A stretch of 64,000 bases of DNA from G963692885 sp964658655 (GTDB lineage: Bacteria; Acidobacteriota; Terriglobia; Terriglobales; Acidobacteriaceae). The notes beneath the pieces are model-generated. The model did no database searches. It was not told the origin of the DNA and worked only from the letters and a program-made list of their open reading frames with translations. A program made the position numbers and the translations under genes. The stretch is from assembly GCA_964658655.1 (NCBI GenBank), contig CAZZZL010000005.1, forward strand, positions 1-64,000, written 5' to 3'. Positions 35,393 through 43,036 of the stretch are shown here, piece by piece. Numbering within the stretch: position 1 is the stretch's first letter; the number at the start of each line of letters is the position of its first letter.

Positions 35393-36112
35393 CTAATTGG
35401 CTAAGTCGAAAACTACGTTAATTGTAGTTTCTACTTCTACCGGCTGACTGTTTAGAAGATAGGGACGATAGCGCCAGGTACTTACTGCCTGGATGGCGCT
35501 CGCGATCAGCATAGGTGGTCCGCTGATGACGCGCAGGTTCTCGATTGCGCCAGACTTCGAAATGGTCGCCTGCAGCGTGACCGTTCCCTGTATCCTTGCC
35601 GCCTTTGCGATTGCAGAATAAACCGGCATCTCGCCGGCAATTTTATTACCGGCCATTACGCCGGATGAGATGGCGACTTTGCTTGGCGGCGCTACAGCGA
35701 CAGAGGGTAAAGCCGCATGCCCCAAACCGTTGAGCACATCGCCGGGAGGCCCCGCAAGCCCGCCAGGAATGCTGCTTGCAACGAAAGCGCCCTCATTGCC
35801 GGATCGTTCACCCGTTGGAGTAGCCGCTGCATTCCGAGCAATCACACTGGGCGCTTCCATCCGCAGCAGCAGGGGTTGTGATTGACGCGACATTGCTCGC
35901 GATGCGACCGCGGGGGATGCTGGAGCACTGGGAGGTGCCGGCGCAATCAGCAGACGGGTCAGCGCTTGTCGCGGCAGCGCCAGTGGATGGAACAGAGGCC
36001 AAAGGATGATTGCGGTCAGGACAGCGACATTTAAAGATGTTGCGATCAAATCGAGGGATCGCTTTTTAGTGTTTAATCTGCCACCTGATTCAACTAGTGC
36101 ATCCTGGAACAT
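35393..36112 (-). CDS. TonB-type energy transducer
   Basis: Inner-membrane anchored periplasmic protein of 239 aa linking proton-motive force to outer-membrane receptors. The N-terminal cytoplasmic stretch is followed by one membrane helix (LIATSLNVAVLTAIILWPLF), a Pro/Ala-rich spacer, and a C-terminal TonB domain: YSAIAKAARIQGTVTLQATI, SKSGAIENLRVISG, AIQAVSTWRYRPYLLNSQPV, VETTINVVF. The start ATG 36112 has a strong ggagg site. No exbB/exbD or receptor gene is adjacent. A palindromic operator directly upstream suggests dedicated repression. Confidence 0.9.
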   Translation of the reverse strand: MFQDALVESGGRLNTKKRSLDLIATSLNVAVLTAIILWPLFHPLALPRQALTRLLIAPAPPSAPASPAVASRAMSRQSQPLLLRMEAPSVIARNAAATPTGERSGNEGAFVASSIPGGLAGPPGDVLNGLGHAALPSVAVAPPSKVAISSGVMAGNKIAGEMPVYSAIAKAARIQGTVTLQATISKSGAIENLRVISGPPMLIASAIQAVSTWRYRPYLLNSQPVEVETTINVVFDLAN

Positions 36113-36122
36113 AGTCGCCTCC

Positions 36123-36172
36123 AACTAAGTGGACATATGTGACTTAGTTAGCTACATAGACACCCACTTAGT
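36123..36172 (-). promoter_or_regulatory. palindromic operator upstream of tonB (BlaI/MecI-like core)
   Basis: An inverted repeat pairs AACTAAGT (36123-36130) with ACTTAGTT (36142-36149) around a central palindrome ACATATGT (36133-36140). A further ACTTAGT half-site lies at 36166-36172. The ACATATGT core is the same as in the mec/bla operators bound by BlaI/MecI repressors. The operator touches the ribosome site region, so repression of tonB is likely. Confidence 0.55.
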
Positions 36173-36586
36173 GTGCTTTGTTCCCATCGACGGCAGCCGC
36201 TTTGAAAGCTAACCTGCAAATCTTGCGTGAAGGCAACTCGAGCGTTCGCTGGCCAGGGCGCTGACCGGCCTTTGCATGCCGGAATAAGCGTGACGATAGC
36301 ACCGCAAATAGGAGGATTGGCCGAGGCGCGCAGGAGGCCTTCGCGGGCTTTGGCCAAAGTCTTGGCCTGCTAGAATGAAAGATAGGCTAACCGGCTTATT
36401 TTGTGCCATTTGAGTCCAGGTACAACTAACGTCTGGTTGACCCGCCAGAGGGCCTTTGATAGCCTCCGGATGCAGAGTAGAAACAACATGACAGGTTTAT
36501 CCGTCAATATAAAAGAGCGGTCGAATCAGTCTCCAGTCAGTCTGCTGCAGGTTACCTTAAGACTTTTCAATCCTTGATCCCGAATT
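36173..36586. other. intergenic region between tonB and the M23 gene
   Basis: About 410 nt without a supported gene. Short minus-strand frames here lack ribosome sites and protein character. It should hold the divergent promoters of tonB and of the M23 peptidase, for instance around the A/T-rich stretch 36497-36516. No riboswitch was recognised. Confidence 0.5.
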
Positions 36587-37582
36587 GTGAGTTTTGCATT
36601 GCGCCAGCGCTACTACATCATCTTTGTTGCACGTGAGAAAGACGGCCGCCTGCGGAAGATCCCCGTACCGATCCGTTACGCCTACGTGTTTGTAGCTGCT
36701 GCCGTGGTCGGACTTTTCAGCATCACGGGTATGGCCGGTTCGTACAGCCGCATGCTGCTCAAGACTGCCCACTTTAATGAAGTTCGTTCTCAGCAGGCAG
36801 CACTTCGGCATGACTATCTGCACATGGAGCAGGTAGCGAAGGAAAAGGACATCCAGGCGGCATCGCTGGGTTCGCTGGCGAACCAGATTACAGCGCTCTA
36901 CGGTCTTCGTCAGAACAAGGTCACCAAGAATGCACTGATCGCGTCGAAAGGCCAGGCTGCCACCGCCGTCATTGAATCTGCGGATTCCACCGACTCCTTC
37001 AGCCAGCAGCAATATCATCAGTCGCTGGACCAGTTTTATACCCTTCGCGAAACGGCAATGTCCGGCCACATGTCGCGGGCAATCAGTTCCTCATTCGGCG
37101 GACTGGTCAATGATGACTCACTCTTTAATGTTGCATCTGCGCCCAGCCTCTGGCCGGTGCAGGGCATCGTAACCAGTTCCTTCGGTGAGCGTGAAGATCC
37201 CTTTAACGGGGAGGGCGCTTTCCACAAGGGCATTGATATTGCGACGACCATGGGCCAGCCGGTCCGCGCTACGGCAGATGGAACAGTGATCATCGCGTCC
37301 ATGGCCAGCGGCTACGGTCGCGAAGTCCGGATCGATCATGGTCACGGCATCCAGACTATTTATGGACACATGTCCGGCTTCGCGGTCACGACTGGCGAGG
37401 ATGTCAAACGTGGCGAGATCATCGGCTACGTTGGCTCGTCAGGCCGCAGTACCGGCCCGCACCTGCACTATGAGGTCCTGATCCACGAAACGCCGGTGAA
37501 TCCGCACAAATACCTTCGCGAGACGATGACCGACCTGGCATCTGCCCAGCCAGGAACTGCGATCAGGCCGGGCGGCGAATAA
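36587..37582 (+). CDS. membrane-anchored M23 family peptidoglycan endopeptidase
   Basis: Protein of 331 aa. A basic N-terminus and one membrane helix (YAYVFVAAAVVGLFSITGMA) are followed by a helical region with coiled-coil potential (about 60-115) and a LytM/M23 domain from about 185. Zinc-site motifs are complete: H-K-G-I-D in FHKGIDIATTMG and H-L-H in GPHLHYEV, with IYGHMSGF between. It is expected to cut peptide cross-links or activate amidases in the periplasm. The start is GTG 36587. Two terminator-like hairpins follow the stop. Confidence 0.9.
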   Translation: MSFALRQRYYIIFVAREKDGRLRKIPVPIRYAYVFVAAAVVGLFSITGMAGSYSRMLLKTAHFNEVRSQQAALRHDYLHMEQVAKEKDIQAASLGSLANQITALYGLRQNKVTKNALIASKGQAATAVIESADSTDSFSQQQYHQSLDQFYTLRETAMSGHMSRAISSSFGGLVNDDSLFNVASAPSLWPVQGIVTSSFGEREDPFNGEGAFHKGIDIATTMGQPVRATADGTVIIASMASGYGREVRIDHGHGIQTIYGHMSGFAVTTGEDVKRGEIIGYVGSSGRSTGPHLHYEVLIHETPVNPHKYLRETMTDLASAQPGTAIRPGGE

Positions 37583-37601
37583 TCTGCCGGCACTCCTGAG
37601 C

Positions 37602-37627
37602 AAGCCTCATTCGCGGGTGAGGCTTTT
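37602..37627 (+). terminator. terminator after the M23 gene
   Basis: The stem AAGCCTCA/TGAGGCTT (37602-37625) with an 8-nt loop runs into TTTT, 20 nt past the stop codon of the M23 gene. Confidence 0.8.
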
Positions 37628-37663
37628 GTCGTTGTGACCCTTGAAGTCTGCGATGCAATGACA

Positions 37664-37687
37664 AAAGCCACCCGTGAAGGTGGCTTT
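37664..37687. terminator. second hairpin, bidirectional terminator-like
   Basis: A perfect 9-bp stem AAAGCCACC/GGTGGCTTT with a 6-nt loop. A run of T follows on either strand, so it can terminate transcripts from the M23 side and from the mutM side. Confidence 0.7.
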
Positions 37688-37986
37688 CATTCTGATGGCC
37701 AGTCACTGGCCTCCTGAAATACCGCAACGATAGCTGCGGTTTGAGCCGGGAGGTGGCAGGAACCCTTAGGTACCTGCTCTACACAAACCGGAAAAATATT
37801 TGCCGGACCTGTTTGACAGGTTCTCGGGCGTCTCTGGTTGCCGTTGTAGTAGCAAGTCGGGGGCCGAAGTGACAATACGCAGAATCAACGACTTAGGAGA
37901 AGCTAAATTCTTAGTTCTACTAAATTCCGGATTGGCCTTCGGGATGTTACTTCTGGAAAATGTAGAAGTGGCCTGATCGAGGCTGG
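37688..37986. other. unexplained 299-nt region with stacked small hairpins
   Basis: Between the terminators and mutM lie consecutive dyads: GGCCAGT-C-ACTGGCC (about 37696-37710), ACCGCA/TGCGGT (about 37721-37740) and GCAGG/CCTGC (about 37755-37776). A 62-codon minus-strand frame (37687-37875) spans them but has no clear ribosome site. It may be a small RNA or long 3' UTR of mutM. I recognise no known riboswitch. Confidence 0.4.
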
Positions 37987-38865
37987 TCAGTGCTGGCATT
38001 GAGGGCAGTAGTGGGTGCCGCGGCCCGCAACGACAATCCTGCGAATGGGCGTTCCGCAAACCAGGCACGGTTGGCCCGTGCGCATATAAACGCGGTGTTT
38101 CAGCTGGAAGAATCCCCTGACACCATCTGCATCGACATAGTCGGAAACAGAGGATCCGCCCAGGGAGATGGCAGCCTTGAGCACGTCCACCAGGCTGACG
38201 TGTAGGCGGTCGAGTTCCGCACGCGTCAGCCTGGCAGCCATTTTGCGGGGACGGATCCCGGCGCGGAACAGCGACTCGTCCGCATAGATGTTTCCGACGC
38301 CATGCAGCAGCGCCTGGTTCAGCAGGGCGGCCTTGATGGAGGTCTTGCGGCCATGGAAAAGCGCTCGAAAGTCTTCCCTGGAAATGGTCAGGGGTTCCCG
38401 GCCTGTGCCGGTAAAGCCACTTGATCCGGCTCTGTCTTCGGTAACAGGCTTCGCCTTGAGGGCGGGCTCGCCCTTTGACTTGTGTAGACCCATCCGGCCA
38501 AAGCGTCGCGCGTCCACAAACCTGAGTTCGCGACCCGACGCCAGGTGCAGGATTCCATGGGTATGGAGCGGCAGCGGGACATTCGCGGCCGACACCAGCA
38601 GCCGGCCGGTCATTCCAAGGTGCACGATCCACTGAACATTTTCGGCAGCGTCGTCCCCAGGACTGGAGGACAGGTCAAAAACGATATGTTTGCCGACACG
38701 GCGAACCTGCTCGATTGCCCGGCCGGTCAGCACCTCGGCCATCTCTGCCGGTGGTGTTTTGAAGGGCTCAGGTTTCTCACTGAACCAGGCGCTGGCGATT
38801 CGCTCGCCGTGGATGCGCTCATGCACGCCACGGGCGACAGTTTCTACTTCTGGCAATTCCGGCAT
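37987..38865 (-). CDS. mutM: formamidopyrimidine-DNA glycosylase
   Basis: Base-excision repair enzyme that removes 8-oxoguanine and formamidopyrimidines, 292 aa. The mature N-terminus P-E-L-P-E-V-E carries the catalytic Pro2 and Glu3, which fixes the start at 38865 although the frame is open further. Other motifs are VRRVGKHIVFDL (beta-hairpin Lys), GVGNIYADESLFRAGI (helix-two-turn-helix) and the C-terminal zinc finger CLVCGTPI...HYCPQCQ. A Lys/Thr/Gly-rich insertion of about 30 residues (around 125-155) is longer than usual. Confidence 0.95.
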   Translation of the reverse strand: MPELPEVETVARGVHERIHGERIASAWFSEKPEPFKTPPAEMAEVLTGRAIEQVRRVGKHIVFDLSSSPGDDAAENVQWIVHLGMTGRLLVSAANVPLPLHTHGILHLASGRELRFVDARRFGRMGLHKSKGEPALKAKPVTEDRAGSSGFTGTGREPLTISREDFRALFHGRKTSIKAALLNQALLHGVGNIYADESLFRAGIRPRKMAARLTRAELDRLHVSLVDVLKAAISLGGSSVSDYVDADGVRGFFQLKHRVYMRTGQPCLVCGTPIRRIVVAGRGTHYCPQCQH

Positions 38866-38922
38866 ACCTCTATAGATTGCCTGAAGTGTGGACCCGGCGC
38901 GTGGCCATCGCAAGAAATGCGA

Positions 38923-38946
38923 AACGGCGTCCACACAGACGCCGTT
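38923..38946 (-). terminator. hairpin terminator after the 120-aa hypothetical gene
   Basis: A perfect 9-bp stem AACGGCGTC/GACGCCGTT with a 6-nt loop lies 26 nt past the stop of the minus-strand gene ending at 38973. The T tract on the minus strand is interrupted, so strength is moderate. Confidence 0.6.
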
Positions 38947-38972
38947 CCTTGATCCAACTTGTGGGGTGCGCC

Positions 38973-39335
38973 TTAAAGAGTGCGGGCGGCCATGACAGCC
39001 TCGAAGATGAAGAGGAAGGAAACCGGTAGGCCGGGCTGCATCAGGCGAAGAACTTCGGCCGATCGAAAGGCCCGGATATTGGCACCGTGACTCTTGCAAT
39101 AGCGTAGTGTGTGGGCAATGCCGTGCTCCATCACGTACGTCGTGATATCGAATTGCGGCTTGGCCCGCAGTTCGTCATCGACGGTGATGATGTCGCTGCA
39201 CAACAGCATGGTTTCGTCTGCGTCGGTGCCGGCGCCGGACTCTTTGGGCGCAGGTATTGCGCGCTTCACCCAGGCCTTATTGACCTGGAGCGTGACGTCG
39301 AGACAGGCGGTGCTGACTTCCGTGGAATGTGCCAT
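38973..39335 (-). CDS. hypothetical protein, 120 aa
   Basis: Unrecognised cytoplasmic protein. The ribosome site aggga is well placed before ATG 39335. The sequence alternates strand-like (SDIITVDDEL, FDITTYVMEHG) and helical segments and ends with a hydrophobic helix (PVSFLFIFEAVMAARTL). It has no signal peptide or known motif. It lies upstream of mutM on the same strand and is divergent from the carbonic anhydrase gene. Confidence 0.65.
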   Translation of the reverse strand: MAHSTEVSTACLDVTLQVNKAWVKRAIPAPKESGAGTDADETMLLCSDIITVDDELRAKPQFDITTYVMEHGIAHTLRYCKSHGANIRAFRSAEVLRLMQPGLPVSFLFIFEAVMAARTL

Positions 39336-39465
39336 ACGAGTGCTCCCTGACCCCTCCAGTTGTATGGCATGACCCTGGTCGTCACCATCCCATGAATGGG
39401 TAAGAAGTCGGATCAGCAGGGGAGTATGGCCCTGCGATTTGCGCAGGCCGTGCTAGGATTCCGGT

Positions 39466-39555
39466 ATGCAGATGTGCCTTCACCACGGCGCCCAGCCTGC
39501 CTGCGCGGGTTGTTGTTGCCTCCTCGGCGATGACTCCGTGGCGTCTGCAAAATGA
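39466..39555 (+). CDS. possible Cys/His-rich 29-aa micropeptide
   Basis: A short open frame with a plausible ribosome site (agga, 7 nt before ATG 39466). The product would contain five Cys, two His and two Met in 29 residues, with a C-A-G-C-C-C core. It lies in the 392-nt region between the 120-aa hypothetical gene and the carbonic anhydrase gene, which otherwise shows no gene. The real status is uncertain: the frame is short and chance occurrence is possible. Confidence 0.25.
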   Translation: MQMCLHHGAQPACAGCCCLLGDDSVASAK

Positions 39556-39727
39556 AGCACCAGCTTCGTTTCCCAAAACGGTAACTTGCAGGAATGCCCT
39601 CGGGTGATCGCGGTCGGGATCGCACTTTCGAGTGCTGGATTTCCTGCTTCGCTCGTTGAAGAGATAATTTCCTGCCTGCCGTGCTTCGCCTCCCTCACTG
39701 AAAGCTTCAAGCAAAGGAGTGACACGG

Positions 39728-40309
39728 ATGAGCAAGATTCTCGACGAAGTTTTGCAGGCTAATGCCCAGTACAGCGCGGGCTTTGGCGCCAAGGGTGACC
39801 TGGCGCTGCCACCGGCGCGCAGTTTCGCCATTCTTACCTGCATGGACGCCCGGCTCGATCCTGCGAAATATGCAGGCCTGGCAGAAGGCGATGCCCACGT
39901 GATCCGCAATGCGGGCGGACGCGCCAGTGATGATGCCATCCGATCCCTCGTCATCAGCTACAAGTTGCTGGGCACGAAAGAGTTTTTCGTGATTCACCAC
40001 ACCAACTGCGGGATGGAGTTTTTCACCAACGACGTGATTCGTGGCTTGCTCGCGAACAGTCTAGAGACCGCGGCCCTGACCGCTGAGGGATTCAGGGATG
40101 TAGGCAAGGGGCCGGGCTCACGTGCCGGCGAATTTATCGAGTGGCTCACCGTGCCGGACCAGAAGCAGGCCGTCATCGATGATGTGCTGCGCATCCGCAC
40201 CCATCCGCTCGTGCCTAAGTCCATCCCGATTTACGGCTATATTTACGACGTCAAGAGCGGCAAGCTCATCGAGGTTGATGGCGCACGAGTTGCGGGCGCG
40301 GCACGGTAG
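39728..40309 (+). CDS. beta-class carbonic anhydrase
   Basis: Zinc enzyme interconverting CO2 and bicarbonate, 193 aa. Zinc ligands and dyad are visible: C38 and the D40/R42 pair in CMDAR, and H91 and C94 in HHTNCG. The VIRNAGGRASDDAIRSL segment is typical of the short, archaeal/cab-type clade. The start at 39728 is chosen because aaggag lies 8 nt upstream; a GTG nine bases earlier overlaps that site. No transporter neighbour is present. Confidence 0.93.
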   Translation: MSKILDEVLQANAQYSAGFGAKGDLALPPARSFAILTCMDARLDPAKYAGLAEGDAHVIRNAGGRASDDAIRSLVISYKLLGTKEFFVIHHTNCGMEFFTNDVIRGLLANSLETAALTAEGFRDVGKGPGSRAGEFIEWLTVPDQKQAVIDDVLRIRTHPLVPKSIPIYGYIYDVKSGKLIEVDGARVAGAAR

Positions 40310-40323
40310 CCAGACAGCGTCCA

Positions 40324-41190
40324 CTACCGCAATGGAATCCGCCGCGGTTTTAGCCAGGCGCTGAGAAGGCGCCCGGCAGTTCCGCGCATGCGGAGGTTGT
40401 CAGACCGGCCGGCGAAGTATCGCGCCGTGATCTCTTCTGCGCCGAGATCTTCGAATGATCCGAACGCAGACAACTCCAGGGCCATCTGTGCAGGCGTGAA
40501 GAAAAGCTGAAATGGTTCGCCGGCAAGTTTAACGCGTGCGGCGAGCGAATCGAATTCACGCTGCTCGGTGAGTGGAAGAACTTCGCGCGGCTGGGCGTAA
40601 TCAAACACAACGCCGCTTCCAGGTGCCTGCGCTGCGATAAAGGCAATAGTCCCGCGGAAAGCAGTCAGTGTCAGATACGGAATGACACCCAGCCACGCGA
40701 AGAAGGCTGGCTGCGTTGTGTCGAAGCCCGACTCCTGCAGGCGCTCGGACAGCGATTGCCGTTCGAAATCCACCGGGACGTAGGTCAGGGTGGGCGGGAT
40801 GCCCACATTGTTTTCTGCAAGCAGTTCGCGCTTCCACTGCTGCGTGGCTGGATGGTCAATCTCGAATACACGCAGGCGCTGATACGAATTACGATAGGCG
40901 AACGTGTCGAGTCCTGCGCCCAGCAGTACGTACTGCAAGACGCCGCTGGCAACAGCGCGCGCCAGGTTATCTTCGGCATAGCGGCTGCGTGCAATGATGG
41001 CCGCACGGAGCGATGTGGAAGCGGCGCGATCAGGTTGAAGGGGCGTGCGTCGCACCTCCTCTGCATAACGCGCCCCGAGGATCGGCACGGCAATGGGGTC
41101 CTCGAAGACCAGCGGCCGGTCGAAGAGCTGATGGGCCGCCCGTCGCATAGCGACGCGCAGGGCAGTACGGGATGGCGTCGCGTGTTGCAT
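40324..41190 (-). CDS. class I SAM-dependent methyltransferase, LCM/TIGR00027-like
   Basis: Protein of 288 aa similar to the leucine-carboxyl-methyltransferase-like family common in actinobacteria and acidobacteria. The SAM-binding region is QYVLLGAGLDTFAYRN, with the acidic residue FEIDHPATQQWK ending strand 2. YVPVDFERQSL and FFAWLGVIPYLT are other family blocks. The N-terminus (SRTALRVAMRRAAHQLFD) is also typical. It is convergent with the carbonic anhydrase gene. The methyl acceptor is unknown. Confidence 0.88.
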   Translation of the reverse strand: MQHATPSRTALRVAMRRAAHQLFDRPLVFEDPIAVPILGARYAEEVRRTPLQPDRAASTSLRAAIIARSRYAEDNLARAVASGVLQYVLLGAGLDTFAYRNSYQRLRVFEIDHPATQQWKRELLAENNVGIPPTLTYVPVDFERQSLSERLQESGFDTTQPAFFAWLGVIPYLTLTAFRGTIAFIAAQAPGSGVVFDYAQPREVLPLTEQREFDSLAARVKLAGEPFQLFFTPAQMALELSAFGSFEDLGAEEITARYFAGRSDNLRMRGTAGRLLSAWLKPRRIPLR

Positions 41191-41323
41191 GCTTACTGCT
41201 ACAGCATAAACAGCTGCTACGGCCTTAATATTGCAGGCCGCTCATTCGAAAAATGCATGTCTCTCTGCTGCGGAAGGGATGACAATACTTCTTGATCCCG
41301 GCGACAACTTTGCGTCAAAGGGA

Positions 41324-42346
41324 CTATCGCCACCACTCACTGCGAAAGGGAACATTCGCCTGCACTTCAGTCGGTTCACCGGGAACGGGTGACCAGATTT
41401 TCAGTGTAGGGTCTTCACCTGCGAGGGTAAGGATTCGTTCGATCGGCTGGCGCCAGGCGTGGAGTGCGAGGTCGAACAATCCCCAGTGGATTGGCATCAA
41501 CATGCCGTGACTGCCCATCGCCTTGAAGCTGCGCACAGCGCCGTCAGGGCCCATATGAATGTCGGCCCAGAGCGGATCGAAGGCGCCGATCTCGAGCATC
41601 GTCAGGTCAAAGGGACCGTGGTCGGCGGCAATTTCAGCAAACCCAGGCCACTCGCCGGAATCAGCCCCGTAGTAGACGCGGTGTTTCGGCCCGATGATCG
41701 CAAATGAAGCCCAGAGTGTCTCAAAGCGGTTGAACAGGCTGCGGCCGGAGAAGTGTCTGGAAGGCAGGGCGGTAAAGCTCACCGTACCGCCAGCCCCAGC
41801 CACTTCCACACAATCGGTCCAGTTGAGCTGCGTCCACCGGTCGGGCGAGACACCGAAGGTGGCCAAAATCGGCCCGACGCCGAGGGTTGTAATCCACCGC
41901 GCATTGGCTACGTTGGGGAGCTGAGCCAGCATTTGCATGGTGCCGGCGCCGAGGTGATCGAAGTGATCGTGGGAGATGAGCACAACGTCAATCGGCGGCA
42001 GGTTGCGCAAGGCGATGGTTGGAGGAAAAAAGCGCTTTGGACCGAACCATTGTTGCGGCGAGGCGCGCAGGTCCCACATGGGATCGATCAACACGCGGAC
42101 GCCATCAATCTCGATCAATGATGAGGAGTGGCCGAACCAGGTGACGCGCAGGCCGGAGCCGGGAGCTTTCTGGTAGAAAGCCGGATCCGTAACGAAAGGA
42201 CCAATGGGCTTGCTGGGCGAGCGTTTTGCTTTGCTCTCGAACAGGAAGCGCGGCACGACTTTGAGAAAGGTCGAGAAGCTGCCAATGCTCGTCGGCACCG
42301 GGTTCAGGTAGTGTTTGCCATTGAGCCGCGCCTTCTGAATGGTCAT
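41324..42346 (-). CDS. MBL-fold metallohydrolase (UlaG/NAPE-PLD-like)
   Basis: Metallo-beta-lactamase fold protein of 340 aa. Metal motifs are VTWFGHSSSLIEIDG (family-specific His), SHDHFDHLG (H-x-H-x-D-H), PSRHFSGRSLF (His) and YGADSGEW (Asp). The domain order and the RVLIDPMW block fit the group containing L-ascorbate-6-phosphate lactonase UlaG and NAPE-hydrolysing phospholipase D. It has no signal peptide. The substrate cannot be named from sequence. Confidence 0.88.
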   Translation of the reverse strand: MTIQKARLNGKHYLNPVPTSIGSFSTFLKVVPRFLFESKAKRSPSKPIGPFVTDPAFYQKAPGSGLRVTWFGHSSSLIEIDGVRVLIDPMWDLRASPQQWFGPKRFFPPTIALRNLPPIDVVLISHDHFDHLGAGTMQMLAQLPNVANARWITTLGVGPILATFGVSPDRWTQLNWTDCVEVAGAGGTVSFTALPSRHFSGRSLFNRFETLWASFAIIGPKHRVYYGADSGEWPGFAEIAADHGPFDLTMLEIGAFDPLWADIHMGPDGAVRSFKAMGSHGMLMPIHWGLFDLALHAWRQPIERILTLAGEDPTLKIWSPVPGEPTEVQANVPFRSEWWR

Positions 42347-42467
42347 GGTGATGCGATGTTACGGGATGGCGCGAGTATTCATGAAATTCGGTTTAGTGCA
42401 TACGAATGGCATGTATCCCCTCGTGATGCCTTGGCGCCGCATTTTTCCGGGTCAGGATACCGACCGG

Positions 42468-42944
42468 CTACAGGGAGTGATGGTCATAGCTGATGACGCG
42501 CGTCAGCAGCCAGTGTCCGTCTATCTCATGCCAGAGCATTACGCTGCGCGCCTCGCCGCTCGGCCCGCTATCGCCTGGATTGTGCAAACGGTGGGTAACC
42601 TGCTCCACTGCGCCATAGTGATGCAGCACATCCACCTCCATGGTGCCGGGGACGATGCTTCGCTGGACCTTCCCGCAGATGTTTTTCTGTATCGCGTCGA
42701 GAAAGGCCTGCCTGCCGGTCATGAGCCCGGTCTGGTCGTGGTAGAACTCGAGGTCGTCTGAGACGATGCTGCCAAGCGCTTTGAGGTCGCAATGGTTGTA
42801 GGCGTCGAAGAGCCTGGTATCGAGTGCTGCTACCGTCTGCGTAAGCGCGTCCTGCTCAGCCTTTGGCACGGGCGCCTGTGCATGGCTGCACAATGCCGTG
42901 AAAAGAAGGGCGAAGAGCAGCAGACTGCGTGGAAGCTTCATCAT
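42468..42944 (-). CDS. exported SnoaL/DUF4440-like (NTF2 fold) protein
   Basis: Small exported protein of 158 aa. The signal peptide (LLLFALLFTALCSHAQA) is followed by an NTF2-like domain: LDTRLFDAYNHCDLKALGSI, DDLEFYHDQTGLMTGRQAFL, RSVMLWHEIDGHWLLTRVIS. This is the cone-shaped alpha+beta fold of DUF4440 and SnoaL-like proteins, which may bind small hydrophobic ligands. A second family member lies at 49748-50302. Function unknown. Confidence 0.8.
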   Translation of the reverse strand: MMKLPRSLLLFALLFTALCSHAQAPVPKAEQDALTQTVAALDTRLFDAYNHCDLKALGSIVSDDLEFYHDQTGLMTGRQAFLDAIQKNICGKVQRSIVPGTMEVDVLHHYGAVEQVTHRLHNPGDSGPSGEARSVMLWHEIDGHWLLTRVISYDHHSL

Positions 42945-43036
42945 GGGCCTCGTTCCTGGTCAGGATGAACTGCATTACGCGCCATCGCCTCGCGCGGTTC
43001 CATCCCTCGCAGCCCGGCAAAGGTCCGCGCCGGTTT

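Noticed and set aside
37766..38632. Minus-strand frame of 288 codons overlapping mutM
   Set aside because: Arg/Pro/Gly-rich product without motifs; the overlapping mutM frame is unambiguous.
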